Shown: positions 53,682-63,052, counted from the first letter of the stretch. The stretch: 64,000 bases of DNA from an uncultured Bacteroidales bacterium (GCA_947307415.1 CAMZJA010000003.1:95042-159041); one strand, 5' to 3'. The notes: generated from the letters alone by a model not told the origin. Numbers and translations are program-made.

Positions 53682-54959
53682 TTACTCAGTGTAATATTTT
53701 ATCATTCGTTCGATGGCGCGTTCGCATACCGGACAGAATTTATTGCCATTAAAAGTATTCATCAAACAATCCATCATCGGACGGTATATGCCGTGTAATT
53801 GATAACCTGCGCCCTCATACACTCCGACTGTGTATATATTTTTTCTTTCAACAGGTGTTGGAACAGGTGTTTTCTTATTCAGCATATCTTTCCACTTGCT
53901 TTCAAAATTAACCAAAGTGGTGATGTTAGGCTCCCAAGGTTCCACTTCTAATTTATAATTATCAGTGCCGTCATAAGCATATTCGTCGGCTAATCCCGCA
54001 AAACCATGTCCAAACTCATGAATTATGACATCAGAAGAATAAGAATTACCGGTGGTACTTACGCAATATGAGTTAAAAATACCGCCTCCACCGTATTTCT
54101 TAGTATTCGCAAGAATATAAATTTGATCGTAAGGCACTTGTCCGGCAAGATTTTTCATAGTTTCGTTATCATAAGTCATACAATAACGCTCACTGTTGAA
54201 AGTCCAGAAACTGCAGCTTAAAGCTGTGTTGCGATAAAGACTGTCGCCAGGCATGGTGATGTCGGAATCCTGCGAAGGCACCATAACAGCACGGATATTG
54301 AAACGGTCTTTATAATGAGTATAAGGATCGTAGCTGAACAGACTTTTCACAAAAAATTGACAGTCTTGAACAAATTTTCCCATTTCCTGTTCGGTGTAAC
54401 CATCAGGAAGCAGTACAATATCAACAGCTTTATCAACGGGATAATCGCCATAAACATTATAAATGGCATAAGGAAGCTGTGGTGCCGGCTTGATGAAATA
54501 ATCGTTCGGATTGACAGTTATTTTCATTTTTTCAACAAGCTCTAAGTCATCAGTTTTAGCGTAAAAAACAACATCTACCGGTTCTTTTGGGAAAGGAATA
54601 ACGACAGATTCATGAAAACCTTTACTTATTTTTTTAGCCTCATCGGTAGTCTGCCATTCACCGAAAAGCAGGCAGTAGCCGTGTGAATAAATCACTTCAT
54701 ATGAATCAGTAGGCATAACTTCTATGCTATACATTCCATAATTCATATTATCGACCAGCTGGGCACGCGGACCGCCCCATTTTGGCTCTTTTACAAGTTT
54801 ATCAAGAGAATACATTACTGTGTCGGCGTTTCCGAAAAGGTAATAATCTATTCGTAACTGGTTATCTGTAAAATAATTATCATATTCCACTTGAGCTTTT
54901 ACTTTAAAGGTTGAAAAGCTTATGATTGTTGATAAAAATATGAATAATAGCTTTTTCAT
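53682..54959 (-). CDS. M64-family zinc metallopeptidase, secreted
   Basis: 425 residues. Signal peptide (MKKLLFIFLSTIISFSTFKV; cleaved near KAQ), an N-terminal beta-domain (about 25-165) and a C-terminal catalytic domain (about 170-425) with the metal site HEFGHGFAGLADEY (about 313-326, HExxHxxGxxD-type) and the segment VDIVLLPDGYTEQEMGKF typical of M64, the family of Clostridium ramosum IgA peptidase. It lacks a T9SS domain. Whether it cuts IgA cannot be inferred. Confidence 0.9.
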   Translation of the reverse strand: MKKLLFIFLSTIISFSTFKVKAQVEYDNYFTDNQLRIDYYLFGNADTVMYSLDKLVKEPKWGGPRAQLVDNMNYGMYSIEVMPTDSYEVIYSHGYCLLFGEWQTTDEAKKISKGFHESVVIPFPKEPVDVVFYAKTDDLELVEKMKITVNPNDYFIKPAPQLPYAIYNVYGDYPVDKAVDIVLLPDGYTEQEMGKFVQDCQFFVKSLFSYDPYTHYKDRFNIRAVMVPSQDSDITMPGDSLYRNTALSCSFWTFNSERYCMTYDNETMKNLAGQVPYDQIYILANTKKYGGGGIFNSYCVSTTGNSYSSDVIIHEFGHGFAGLADEYAYDGTDNYKLEVEPWEPNITTLVNFESKWKDMLNKKTPVPTPVERKNIYTVGVYEGAGYQLHGIYRPMMDCLMNTFNGNKFCPVCERAIERMIKYYTE

Positions 54960-54971
54960 GTTTATAAATTT

Positions 54972-55004
54972 TTTGCAAATTTACGATAATTTTATTTATT
55001 TTTG
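54972..55004 (+). promoter_or_regulatory. promoter of ftsX, sharing DNA with the divergent M64 promoter
   Basis: TTTG at 54972-54975 and TATTTTTG at 54997-55004 (spacing 21) read rightward toward ftsX. The -7 box for M64 (minus strand TAAATTTG, 54976-54983) begins on the very next base after the rightward -33 box, so the two polymerases would compete. Confidence 0.55.
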
Positions 55005-55019
55005 CAAGTTAATATTGTT

Positions 55020-55901
55020 ATGAAGAGCGAGAATTCATCCACAAAACGCCGTCTTAGAGGTTCATATCTCATCTCATTGATGAGTATTATGCTTGTTTTG
55101 TTTGTATTGAGCTTATTTTCGTCGCTGGTGCTTTTCGCAAACAGAATTTCAGAATATATAAAAGAAAATATCGGCTTCGAGATAGTGATGAAGAAAGGTG
55201 TTCAGGAGAAGGATATTGTTGATTTTCAACATATTTTGAATAAAAAAGAATATGTAAAATCGACAGAATACATCTCGCATCAAGAAGCCACACGTCGTTT
55301 AACTGAAGATCTTGGAGAGGATATTTTGGAATGGCTTGGCGATGTTGAAAACCCGCTTTTACCATCGATCGACGTTAGGTTTAAGTCGGAATATGCCAAC
55401 AACGACAGTATAGCGAAGATTGAGCAATGGGTTTTGAAGAATAAAAATGTGAAAGAAGTTTATGTTCAGAAGTCGTTGATTCACTCTATTGATAAGAATG
55501 TCAATAAGATAGCTGCTTTGATTCTGCTTATCGGAATAGTGCTTCTCATCATGGCGGTGACGCTTATCAGTCACACGGTGAGGCTTTCGGTTTACTCGAA
55601 AAGATTTACTGTCAGGAGTATGCAGTTGGTGGGTGCTACAGAGAATTTTATCATCAAACCATTTATGAAATACTTTGTAATTCAAGGAGTTATAGGTTCA
55701 CTATTATCATTGTTATTGTTAACAATTTTCTTAGCGACGACTATGAAAAGAGTTCCTGAGCTCGCAGCTTTGATTAACTTCGGCAACGTGGCGATGATTT
55801 ATGTCTCGGTGATGATTTTAGGAGTTTTACTCACAACTTTATCGACATTTTTCTCGATCAGAAAATATCTCCGCGCTGATGTCGATGAACTTTACGAATA
55901 A
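55020..55901 (+). CDS. ftsX: cell-division ABC-type permease FtsX
   Basis: 293 residues. I use the ATG at 55020 because the promoter puts the transcription start near 55010, after the more distal ATG at 55002. One N-terminal helix (about 17-45), an extracytoplasmic domain (about 50-160) and three C-terminal helices (about 170-190, 215-245, 262-285). FtsX with FtsE relays the divisome to murein hydrolases. ftsE is not next to it, as is common in Bacteroidota. It heads the run ftsX, DUF3098 gene, uppP, truB. Confidence 0.92.
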   Translation: MKSENSSTKRRLRGSYLISLMSIMLVLFVLSLFSSLVLFANRISEYIKENIGFEIVMKKGVQEKDIVDFQHILNKKEYVKSTEYISHQEATRRLTEDLGEDILEWLGDVENPLLPSIDVRFKSEYANNDSIAKIEQWVLKNKNVKEVYVQKSLIHSIDKNVNKIAALILLIGIVLLIMAVTLISHTVRLSVYSKRFTVRSMQLVGATENFIIKPFMKYFVIQGVIGSLLSLLLLTIFLATTMKRVPELAALINFGNVAMIYVSVMILGVLLTTLSTFFSIRKYLRADVDELYE

Positions 55902-55916
55902 TTAAAATTTACAGAT

Positions 55917-56171
55917 ATGGCAATAAAAAAAGAAGTGAACGAAAAAGAGAAGAAACAGATGCCTTTCGGTCGTGACAACTACAAATGGGTGCTCATCGGG
56001 TTGGCGTTTCTTCTTGTGGGATTTATTTTAATGATAGGTGGAGGATCTGACAATCCTGATGTGTTCAACGAGAGCATTTTCAGCTTCAGAAGACTGACTT
56101 TATCTCCGATTTTAATTCTGATTGGATTCGGAATCCAGTTTTATGCAATAATGAAAAAACCTAAAGAATAA
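55917..56171 (+). CDS. DUF3098 small membrane protein
   Basis: 84 residues with two transmembrane helices (about 26-44, [21 protein letters not shown], and 58-77). A charged N-terminus (about 1-22) lies in the cytoplasm. The gene between ftsX and uppP in Bacteroidota is typically this family, whose function is unknown; division or wall metabolism is inferred from context. It starts 15 bases after ftsX. Confidence 0.88.
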   Translation: MAIKKEVNEKEKKQMPFGRDNYKWVLIGLAFLLVGFILMIGGGSDNPDVFNESIFSFRRLTLSPILILIGFGIQFYAIMKKPKE

Positions 56172-56179
56172 CCTTAAAA

Positions 56180-56998
56180 ATGGATTGGTTACAAGCGTTA
56201 TTATTAGGAATTCTTCAGGGTTTGACAGAGTTCCTTCCGGTGTCGAGCAGTGGACACCTCACAATTTTATCGAACATCTTTGGGATGAGCGGCGAGGAAA
56301 ACCTCACGTTTAATGTGGTTCTGCACGTTGCGACAGTTTGCGCTACCTTGGTTGTTTTGTGGAACGAAGTGGTGTGGATTTTCAAAGATCTGTTCACAAA
56401 ACAGCAGTGGTGTTCATATAAAAACCTCAACGGCGGCACCAAATATGCCATCAATATTATTATTTCGATGATTCCTGTTGGTATTGTCGGTCTGTTTTTT
56501 AAAGACACCATTGAGGCTATATTCGGTTCTGGCTTGTTGATAGTTGGAATCATGTTGTTGGTTACCGCGACGTTGTTGACTTTCGCACACTTGGCGAAGC
56601 CACGTCAGCGTGAGGAGATTTCAGGTTGGCACGCGTTTATTATAGGTATCGGTCAGGCTTGTGCCACTATGCCGGGATTGTCGCGTTCTGGAACGACCAT
56701 CGCTACTGGACTTTTGCTTGGAAACAAAAAAGAGAAACTCGCACAGTTCTCGTTTTTAATGGTCATCCCTCCGATTTTAGGAGAGGCCTTGCTCGATTTC
56801 AAGGATGTTCTTGAGGTGGGTTGGAGTGCAGCAATGGCCGGAATTTCACCGTTTGCGCTCATCATCGGATTTATGGCAGCATTCATTACAGGATGTTTGG
56901 CCTGCAAATGGATGATTAGCATAGTGAAAAAAGGCAAACTCATTTATTTCGCAATCTACTGCGTGATTGTTGGTGTTTTGGCCATTTGTTTTGCATGA
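56180..56998 (+). CDS. uppP: undecaprenyl-diphosphate phosphatase
   Basis: 272 residues, eight transmembrane helices, inner membrane. Dephosphorylates undecaprenyl diphosphate to recycle the lipid carrier of murein and surface polysaccharides; confers bacitracin resistance when raised. The BacA motifs [14 protein letters not shown] (about 14-27) and [13 protein letters not shown] (about 163-175) are intact. Its TGA overlaps the truB start (ATGA). Confidence 0.96.
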   Translation: MDWLQALLLGILQGLTEFLPVSSSGHLTILSNIFGMSGEENLTFNVVLHVATVCATLVVLWNEVVWIFKDLFTKQQWCSYKNLNGGTKYAINIIISMIPVGIVGLFFKDTIEAIFGSGLLIVGIMLLVTATLLTFAHLAKPRQREEISGWHAFIIGIGQACATMPGLSRSGTTIATGLLLGNKKEKLAQFSFLMVIPPILGEALLDFKDVLEVGWSAAMAGISPFALIIGFMAAFITGCLACKWMISIVKKGKLIYFAIYCVIVGVLAICFA

Positions 56999-57738
56999 TG
57001 CCTGAGAACGTTAACGATAACGCACGGCCGTGCGTCTTTACATTCGAGGAAGGCGAAGTCTTTTTGATAGACAAGCCCTTAGATTGGACGTCGTTCGACG
57101 TTGTCAATCTGATTCGTGCTGTCATCAAGAAATACCATCAGATTCGGAAACTGAAAGTCGGGCATGCAGGCACTTTGGATCCTTTGGCGACGGGTTTGTT
57201 GATACTCTGCACTGGTCGCATGACCAAGCAAATCGACAATTTCCAGGCGCAGGAGAAGGTTTATACAGGTACAATGCTGTTGGGACAGACTACCCCGACT
57301 TTCGACCTTGAAAGCGAGCCTAATAAGTTCTTTCCGACTGATAACATCACACAGGAATTATTAGACGAGGCGCGTAAAAAATTCATCGGCGATATTATGC
57401 AGCGTCCTCCTAAGTTTTCGGCAATAAAGATTCAAGGAAAACGCGCTTTCGACTATGCCCGATCTGATGAGGAGCTAGAGCTGAAAGAACGTCTCGTTCA
57501 TATCGACGATTTTCAAATCGACACCACCAATTTTCCGAAAGTCGATTTCATGGTGAAATGCTCCAAGGGCACCTACATCCGCTCGTTGGTCAACGATTTC
57601 GGTCAAGCATTGGGTAACGGAGCCTGTTTGATATCGCTTCGTCGCACAAAAATAGGCGCCTTTGATGTGAAAGACGCCTGGGATTTAATGGAACTGAAGC
57701 AGAAGCTCATTGATACAGCTCCGGAAACTATTCTTTGA
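56995..57738 (+). CDS. truB: tRNA pseudouridine-55 synthase TruB
   Basis: 247 residues; makes pseudouridine 55 in the T-loop of tRNAs. The catalytic Asp is D62 in [44 protein letters not shown] and [15 protein letters not shown] are the other conserved segments. Two ATGs occur in tandem (56995 and 56998); the first gives a 4-base ATGA overlap with uppP, the second a 1-base overlap. A TTG at 56986 is less likely. The last 11 bases overlap the convergent gene at 57728. Confidence 0.95.
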   Translation: MMPENVNDNARPCVFTFEEGEVFLIDKPLDWTSFDVVNLIRAVIKKYHQIRKLKVGHAGTLDPLATGLLILCTGRMTKQIDNFQAQEKVYTGTMLLGQTTPTFDLESEPNKFFPTDNITQELLDEARKKFIGDIMQRPPKFSAIKIQGKRAFDYARSDEELELKERLVHIDDFQIDTTNFPKVDFMVKCSKGTYIRSLVNDFGQALGNGACLISLRRTKIGAFDVKDAWDLMELKQKLIDTAPETIL

Positions 57739-58420
57739 TTTCCACTTCTTTAGTCTTTAATAGATTTTGATTGTTTTTCACAAATTTTATTATTGCAATG
57801 ATGCCGATGGCAAAAGTTCCGAGAATTGCGAAAAGCAGTGCGGCCAAGTAAATCAGCACAAATATCATAATTGCAATAAAGGCAAACATAATAATTCCGC
57901 TGACGGTGTAGCCGAAGCCTGTTCCGACGACTTTGTACAGCGTTCCGCCTATATTTTTAATTGCCAGTGTTGGATTCAAAGCCTCACCAATCATAGCCGG
58001 AAGGGCGATAAGAGTAGCGCCGATCACGCCCAAGATGATGGTGAAAATCGAAGCTGCTGAATCGCTGACGCTGCCCAAAACGGTGTTACCGGCCTCTTTA
58101 CTTGCAGCTAATTCTTCGGCAGTAGCCGGAACGAAGGCGATAATTGCGTAGCAAATGTAAAATAGAATAGACAATAAAGTCAGTACCAAGACGCCCCATT
58201 CCGGGTGATATCCTTCGGTGCCGTCAAATAATGGCATGAAGAAAGCTATGAATAATGACGCAATGACACAGAACACCAGCAGCCACGCGACCCAAACCTT
58301 TCCGTTGTAAACATATCCTGCGGTGTCGGCATTTTTGTTTTTAATTCTTTTGAAAACTGCGAAAAAAGCCAATGTCGGTGCGCCAATCAAAGCAACAATG
58401 ATTAAAATTGATAATAACAT
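57728..58420 (-). CDS. predicted multi-pass membrane protein of unknown function
   Basis: 230 residues with five to six hydrophobic helices (about 2-22, 43-62, 75-97, 128-150, 165-185, 187-215) and a charged C-terminus (KTKEVEIKE). The middle segment (about 100-125, PATAEELAASKEAGNTVLGS) is hydrophilic. I do not recognise the family. Own promoter at 58464-58471. Confidence 0.65.
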   Translation of the reverse strand: MLLSILIIVALIGAPTLAFFAVFKRIKNKNADTAGYVYNGKVWVAWLLVFCVIASLFIAFFMPLFDGTEGYHPEWGVLVLTLLSILFYICYAIIAFVPATAEELAASKEAGNTVLGSVSDSAASIFTIILGVIGATLIALPAMIGEALNPTLAIKNIGGTLYKVVGTGFGYTVSGIIMFAFIAIMIFVLIYLAALLFAILGTFAIGIIAIIKFVKNNQNLLKTKEVEIKE

Positions 58421-58463
58421 AATGATGGTTTTTTGTAATTGAACTTAAATTAACTCTACGCTT

Positions 58464-58471
58464 CAAAATTA
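58464..58471 (-). promoter_or_regulatory. promoter -7 box of the 230-residue membrane protein gene
   Basis: Minus strand TAATTTTG, matching TAnnTTTG, 43 bases before the ATG at 58420. Confidence 0.4.
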
Positions 58472-58529
58472 GAAATATTTTTAATTGTAATGAAAAAAAA
58501 TTTCGTTGATTTTCAATAACAAGTCGACT

Positions 58530-58796
58530 TTATTTCAATGGAAAACCTTCTTTTATCCAGTTTTCGAGTTCTTCAACGCGTTTCTGGTATTTTTCCAGCT
58601 GGCTTTCAACGAAATCATCGCTGTATTTGCGGTCGCAGAAACCATTTCCGCGGGCGACGTATTCGTCGTCGTAAAGCGAGCCTAAAATATCTTCATAGTT
58701 TTCAACATATTGTTGATTTTCGGCAAGCAACCGTTTCAAATCGTCCAAATCAGCTTCAAAAGAATCACCTGAAGAAAAAGTATAGCGTTTTTTCAT
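58530..58796 (-). CDS. small acidic helical protein, unknown
   Basis: 88 residues from the ATG at 58796 (MKKRYTFSSGDSF). The promoter box (58820-58827) overlaps a more distal in-frame ATG at 58820, which makes 58796 the better start. Sequence is mostly charged and helical (DDLKRLLAENQQYVENYEDI, LEKYQKRVEELENWIKEG), suggesting coiled-coil interaction; no family recognised. It diverges from the TPR regulator gene and shares its promoter region. Confidence 0.55.
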   Translation of the reverse strand: MKKRYTFSSGDSFEADLDDLKRLLAENQQYVENYEDILGSLYDDEYVARGNGFCDRKYSDDFVESQLEKYQKRVEELENWIKEGFPLK

Positions 58797-58819
58797 TGAA
58801 AGTCGTCTTTTTGATGGCA

Positions 58820-58827
58820 CAAAATTA
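58820..58827 (-). promoter_or_regulatory. promoter -7 box of the small helical protein gene
   Basis: Minus strand TAATTTTG, matching TAnnTTTG, 24 bases before the ATG at 58796. Confidence 0.45.
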
Positions 58828-58840
58828 TAAAAATTAGCCG

Positions 58841-58870
58841 TTTGATGCGTTGAAAAATTTTATACCTTTG
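58841..58870 (+). promoter_or_regulatory. promoter abutting the GTG start of the TPR regulator
   Basis: TTTG at 58841-58844 and TACCTTTG at 58863-58870, spacing 18. Four bases separate its G from the GTG at 58875, so the mRNA should begin at or next to the start codon. Confidence 0.5.
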
Positions 58871-58874
58871 CCAT

Positions 58875-60455
58875 GTGAAGAAACTTTATCTTATACTATC
58901 AATCTCGTTTTCCTTGCTTGTCCTCGCACACTGCACAAGCACCCCAAAACTATGGTATGCCGACAAACCTTATAACATTTCTCCGGAGCTCCTTCACATT
59001 GACAGCCTGATGTGGCTTCAACCCGACAGCGCGACCCGTGAGTTGTCGAGATTTTGGGCAAACTACAACATTGACAGCACCGATGCGTTTAACAAACATT
59101 ATTTCAATTTGCTTGTATCTGAAGCGTTGTTTAAGGGTGGATATCCGCAATCAAACAGAAAGCGTTTGCTGAAGGCGGTCGATTATTTCGACACCACCGA
59201 TTATTGGCTTTCCGCTCGTGCTCATTACATGAACGGCGTGGGATTTAAGGCAGACGACAGTGTTGTCGAGGCTTTGTATGAATATCTGCACGTTCTGGAT
59301 ATCGTGGACGAGCATATTCCAACACCGCCACATCCCCGTTTCATGATGCTGATTCATTGCCGTTTGGGTGACTTGTTTTCTGACCAGTATATGCAGGAAC
59401 CGGCTATCGTGTGTTATGAAAATGCATTAAGATACAATGATTATGGCGAAACCAACCCATTGACTCGTTCTTATTTGCTTCAGGATATTGGTTTTCAATA
59501 CGACAAACTGCAAAAGTTTGACACCGCCCGATATTATTATAATGAAGCCCTACGTTTTTTGCCTGACACGACAGATGTGTTATACCCCAAAGTACTATTT
59601 TATCTTGCGATGCTTGACTGCACATCAGGCTCTGACTTTGAACACGGAATAGTTGAATTGAAACGACTGGCTTCGCAATGTTCGGAGTCGAATCGCGATT
59701 GGCGATATGTCAACATTGGGTTGATTTATCAGGAAGCCGGACCTGTCGATTCTGCGCTGGTTTATCTTCAAAAAGCTTTCGACTATGGCATCAATGATGC
59801 TGTGAAATCTTATGTGGCAGAGTTTATTTATGATATTTATGAAAGCCAAGACGACACCCTCAAAATGGCCGAATTTGCTAAATATCTCATCGAAAAACCG
59901 TCAAACGAGCGTGTCAGCATGGCTCGCGTCTCTACGCTCAACTCAATGTTTCAGGATTATCAGGCTCGCCATCAGGAAAGACTGCAACATCAAAGCAGAA
60001 AAAGGGCAATTATCTATGTTTCAATAGCTTTTGCAATTGTTTTATTGATGGTTTTTGTAATTGTTAAATTGAGAAACAAGAAGAAGGTAATTGAAAATCA
60101 AAAGCTTCAAGAGGAAAAAGAACGTTTGCTAAAAGGTTTTGAAGACAGCAAACATCAGCAGTTTGAAGCTTTGCGGAAACGAGTGAAATCGCTTTTCGAT
60201 GAGAAGAAAAATAATTCATTGCCATTGATTATAAATGAATTCAAATCAGTTTATCCTGATGTTCTGAATAATATCTCTAAAGAGTATCCAAATCTTACCG
60301 AAACCGAAAAGAATATTCTGATTTTGACTTTGTTAAACTTCCGCATCAAAGAAGAAGCCATAATCCTGAATTTGAGCGAAAACACTGTGATGAAATACCG
60401 CTCAAACCTCAAAAAGAAAGTCGATTTCAACCAGATTTCGTCCCAAATTAGATAA
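58875..60455 (+). CDS. TPR sensor with membrane helix and LuxR-type HTH output
   Basis: 526 residues. A lipoprotein-like signal (Cys20 in LAHC) is followed by a periplasmic TPR array (about 85-355; repeats such as PAIVCYENALRYNDYGETN and TARYYYNEALRFLPDTTD), one transmembrane helix (about 378-399), a coiled coil (about 405-440) and a C-terminal GerE/LuxR-type helix-turn-helix (about 474-523, LTETEKNILILTLLNF, then LSENTVMKYRSNLKKK). It looks like a one-component transmembrane regulator: outside sensor, inside DNA-binding. The start is GTG at 58875; the ATG at 58873 is out of frame and meets a stop at once. Three propeller-like secreted proteins follow; control of those genes is an inference. 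Confidence 0.8.
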   Translation: MKKLYLILSISFSLLVLAHCTSTPKLWYADKPYNISPELLHIDSLMWLQPDSATRELSRFWANYNIDSTDAFNKHYFNLLVSEALFKGGYPQSNRKRLLKAVDYFDTTDYWLSARAHYMNGVGFKADDSVVEALYEYLHVLDIVDEHIPTPPHPRFMMLIHCRLGDLFSDQYMQEPAIVCYENALRYNDYGETNPLTRSYLLQDIGFQYDKLQKFDTARYYYNEALRFLPDTTDVLYPKVLFYLAMLDCTSGSDFEHGIVELKRLASQCSESNRDWRYVNIGLIYQEAGPVDSALVYLQKAFDYGINDAVKSYVAEFIYDIYESQDDTLKMAEFAKYLIEKPSNERVSMARVSTLNSMFQDYQARHQERLQHQSRKRAIIYVSIAFAIVLLMVFVIVKLRNKKKVIENQKLQEEKERLLKGFEDSKHQQFEALRKRVKSLFDEKKNNSLPLIINEFKSVYPDVLNNISKEYPNLTETEKNILILTLLNFRIKEEAIILNLSENTVMKYRSNLKKKVDFNQISSQIR

Positions 60456-60571
60456 AAAATCTGTATATCTTATTTTGTTAAAATATTGATTATCATTAAG
60501 TTGATGTAATTTGCCGCCAACAAAAATCTGTATTTGCGGTTCCCCATTTCTTTTCAAGCTGATTTTTCATA

Positions 60572-60579
60572 TATTTTTG
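60572..60579 (+). promoter_or_regulatory. promoter -7 box abutting the first propeller gene (leaderless start)
   Basis: TATTTTTG, matching TAnnTTTG. Four bases separate its G from the A of the ATG at 60584. No good -33 box is visible, so an activator may be required. Confidence 0.45.
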
Positions 60580-60583
60580 AGAA

Positions 60584-61636
60584 ATGAAACACTCAATTTT
60601 AACTCTCATTTTTTCCCTGCTGTGCGGCATAACAATGTCCGCGCAGCAGGACACTTGTGCAAAATCTATCACGCTTGACGCCGTTTATGTCACTGCCGAA
60701 AAAGTAACCTATTTCCGTAGCAAACCAAATTTCGTGATGCTCGACTTTGAGATTGTGGATGATAAATTCTTTATCCTGCAAAAGAAATTTGGCATAAACA
60801 CCGATTATCGTGTTCTGATTACAGATTTGTTTTATGAGCCAATCGACACTATATTTTTACCTCAACATATTGAGCCAGAGCATATTATCCTCGATTGCAT
60901 GAATCACTGCCAGATAATGGGCCAGGACTCGGTTTATCAGATCGTTGAAATTGAAAATGATTTTATTATCGACTTTCCAAATGAAAAACAATATTACAAA
61001 ACAGTCATGGACAATGTCCTTTTCATTACCGATAAATATTTGTATCTCAATGAGTTAAAACTTGATGGATATGTGTCGAGGTTTTACAGGATCAACTTGT
61101 CAACCAAGAAAAAGGAGGATTTGTTTTTTAGTGACGACTCAAAATCGTTTCGTGAAGTTCAGCGAGAACTTAAGTGGCATGAAGCACATATGCATGTTGT
61201 TGATAATATTTGTCACAGCCCGTCTGTCGAGGATTGGGAAGTTTTTATAAAAAATGCGTGGTATCACACAAAAAACTGTTATCTTGCGAAAGTGGCTGAT
61301 ACTCTTTACTATTTCGATCATCTTAACTGCAGAATTGAGGCTTATGATGAGACTATGAATCTGCTTAATAGTTGCGAAATATCTTATCCTGAAAAACAAA
61401 ACTATTGGCGTCACACTATCTATCAAGATCGCGCCTGGGGCACTTTCTACACCATCTTCGGCACCACTTTGAACGAAATCGACATCAAAACCGGCAGAAC
61501 AATCCCCAAAATCAACGCCAACAACTATCTCAGTCAAAAGATGATCATCTATAAAGGAAATCTCTATTCTCTGAAAAAGCGCAGAGATTCAGGCAACGCC
61601 GAAATATCATTTATCGAAAAAACAAAGCTTTATTAA
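60584..61636 (+). CDS. secreted six-bladed beta-propeller-like protein 1
   Basis: 350 residues. Signal peptide (about 1-20, MKHSILTLIFSLLCGITMSA), then a repeated pattern of short beta-strand blocks: VMLDFEIVDDKFFILQKKF, YRVLITDLFYEPIDTIFLP, IVEIENDFIID, FRINL-type (FYRINLSTKKKEDLFF), ADTLYYFDHLNCRIEAYDE and YKGNLYSLKKR. This repeated 'label-display-value' layout is that of Bacteroidota six-bladed beta-propellers. The domain at about 290-330 (WGTFYTIFGTTLNEIDIKTG) aligns with the same region of the two downstream genes. Periplasmic or secreted; ligand unknown. Confidence 0.65.
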   Translation: MKHSILTLIFSLLCGITMSAQQDTCAKSITLDAVYVTAEKVTYFRSKPNFVMLDFEIVDDKFFILQKKFGINTDYRVLITDLFYEPIDTIFLPQHIEPEHIILDCMNHCQIMGQDSVYQIVEIENDFIIDFPNEKQYYKTVMDNVLFITDKYLYLNELKLDGYVSRFYRINLSTKKKEDLFFSDDSKSFREVQRELKWHEAHMHVVDNICHSPSVEDWEVFIKNAWYHTKNCYLAKVADTLYYFDHLNCRIEAYDETMNLLNSCEISYPEKQNYWRHTIYQDRAWGTFYTIFGTTLNEIDIKTGRTIPKINANNYLSQKMIIYKGNLYSLKKRRDSGNAEISFIEKTKLY

Positions 61637-61642
61637 AGTCTT

Positions 61643-63052
61643 ATGAAAAAGTCATCGCTCATATTACTCCTATTCATCCTATTAGCCTTATTCGCCCTAT
61701 TCGTCCTATCCCCATCTCGCGTTTCTGCTCAAAATTTTTTAGTCTCTGGTAATGTCGGAATTAAAGATGTCAATATCACAGAAAACACCACTTTCATCGG
61801 CACCTCATCCGACAAAAACGGCAATTTCCAACTAAAAGTTTTCTCTGAAGATGCAACGTTGCGTTTTACTTGTGTCGGATATGCTGATACGATTATATCA
61901 TTGAATTCCAATGATTTCCATAATAGGGAAGCATCGATAATATTCAAAATGCGACAAATCAGCTACGACTTGCCGTCGGCAGAAATATCTGCTTCCAAAT
62001 ACTTCTATCGCAGCAAATTTGGCGTTTCTATCGTGGATATTTCGTTCATAGATGATAAAACTCTAATCCTTGAAAACAAAAAATCAAAATCAGAACTTAA
62101 AGTTATTGATAATGAAGGAAATAATGTAGCTAACATCAAGTTTGACAGCCTCTATAATGAGATTTTTGTGGATTTTTTCAACAATTATATTCTTGTAGGC
62201 GAGCATTATTGCCAGCAAATTCAGTTCGACGATGACTATTCCATCGGGAAAGTGGCTAATTTTTCAAGAAAAGACTTTGAAGAGAAACTGCGAGTAGGAG
62301 TGAGAAAGTTCAATGACTGCTTTGTTTTTAAAGACAAGCCATTGATTGTCAACAATATTTATGCTCGTCGTGATCATAACAAAAGCATCGGATATTTCTA
62401 TATAAATCCTAATGATTCGGTTGTAGAGCGTCATCAGATTCATCGTTTTATTGATGAAGAAGGTTATAAGGCTGCTGCTGCACTTTATGCGGAGATAATC
62501 TCGCTTTACCATGCGTTTACTGATGAAAACGATGACTTGATAAAGCTCGGCTTATGGGATGGCAACCTTATGCGCATCTTGCCTGAACCTGAATGCTCGT
62601 TCGCTGTCGAAGCTCCTTGCGGCTGGCGAACTCGCTGTTTCGTATACATAAACCAATATATTAAACTCGATGCCAAACCATTGAACATCAGTGTTTTCGA
62701 TAAAGACAATATCTTATATTTTGTTTATTTGGATGAAATGAAACTCCTGTCTTTCGACGATAATTTCAATCTTTTAAGTGAAAAAGATATTGAACTTGGC
62801 GTTAATGCCAAATATTTTACAAATACAATAATTGAAGATTGTGCTACCGCTGATATTTACGGAGTTTTTGTAAAAGACGGAATCAGTTTTCTTGCTTCGC
62901 TCGATTTGGAAACCGCCAAGTTTGAACATCTTACAAAGGTATCAAACTTTATTTATCCCAACGTATTGAAAATCAACAATAATATTGCCTATTGCGCCTA
63001 TTTCAATGCCGAAAAACAATATAGTTTCATCCAAAGAACAACAATAAAATGA
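61643..63052 (+). CDS. secreted propeller-like protein 2 with N-terminal carboxypeptidase-regulatory-like domain
   Basis: 469 residues. The signal peptide (about 1-29) is encoded by a 9-bp tandem array. Residues about 30-110 (VSGNVGIKDVNITENTTFIG, then DKNGNFQLKV and LRFTCVGYADTIISL) form a carboxypeptidase-regulatory-like Ig fold as in TonB-receptor N-termini, and about 115-469 is a propeller-like region similar to its neighbours (IVDISFIDDKTLILENKKSK; IYGVFVKDGISFLASLDLET). It starts six bases after gene 1 and overlaps gene 3 by four bases (ATGA), so the three are one operon. Confidence 0.65.
   Translation: MKKSSLILLLFILLALFALFVLSPSRVSAQNFLVSGNVGIKDVNITENTTFIGTSSDKNGNFQLKVFSEDATLRFTCVGYADTIISLNSNDFHNREASIIFKMRQISYDLPSAEISASKYFYRSKFGVSIVDISFIDDKTLILENKKSKSELKVIDNEGNNVANIKFDSLYNEIFVDFFNNYILVGEHYCQQIQFDDDYSIGKVANFSRKDFEEKLRVGVRKFNDCFVFKDKPLIVNNIYARRDHNKSIGYFYINPNDSVVERHQIHRFIDEEGYKAAAALYAEIISLYHAFTDENDDLIKLGLWDGNLMRILPEPECSFAVEAPCGWRTRCFVYINQYIKLDAKPLNISVFDKDNILYFVYLDEMKLLSFDDNFNLLSEKDIELGVNAKYFTNTIIEDCATADIYGVFVKDGISFLASLDLETAKFEHLTKVSNFIYPNVLKINNNIAYCAYFNAEKQYSFIQRTTIK
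61667..61711 (+). repeat. 9-bp tandem array in a signal-peptide coding region
   Basis: Five units of the form GTCCTATTC: CTCCTATTC, ATCCTATTA, GCCTTATTC, GCCCTATTC, GTCCTATCC. They encode alternating Leu-Phe-x triplets of the signal-peptide core. Confidence 0.75.

Noticed and set aside
53681-53700. Manganese (yybP-ykoY) riboswitch upstream of mntP
   Set aside because: mntP starts one base after the M64 peptidase stop, leaving no leader.
61667-61711. On/off phase variation by the 9-bp arrays
   Set aside because: A 9-bp unit cannot shift the reading frame; only length tuning of the signal peptide is possible.
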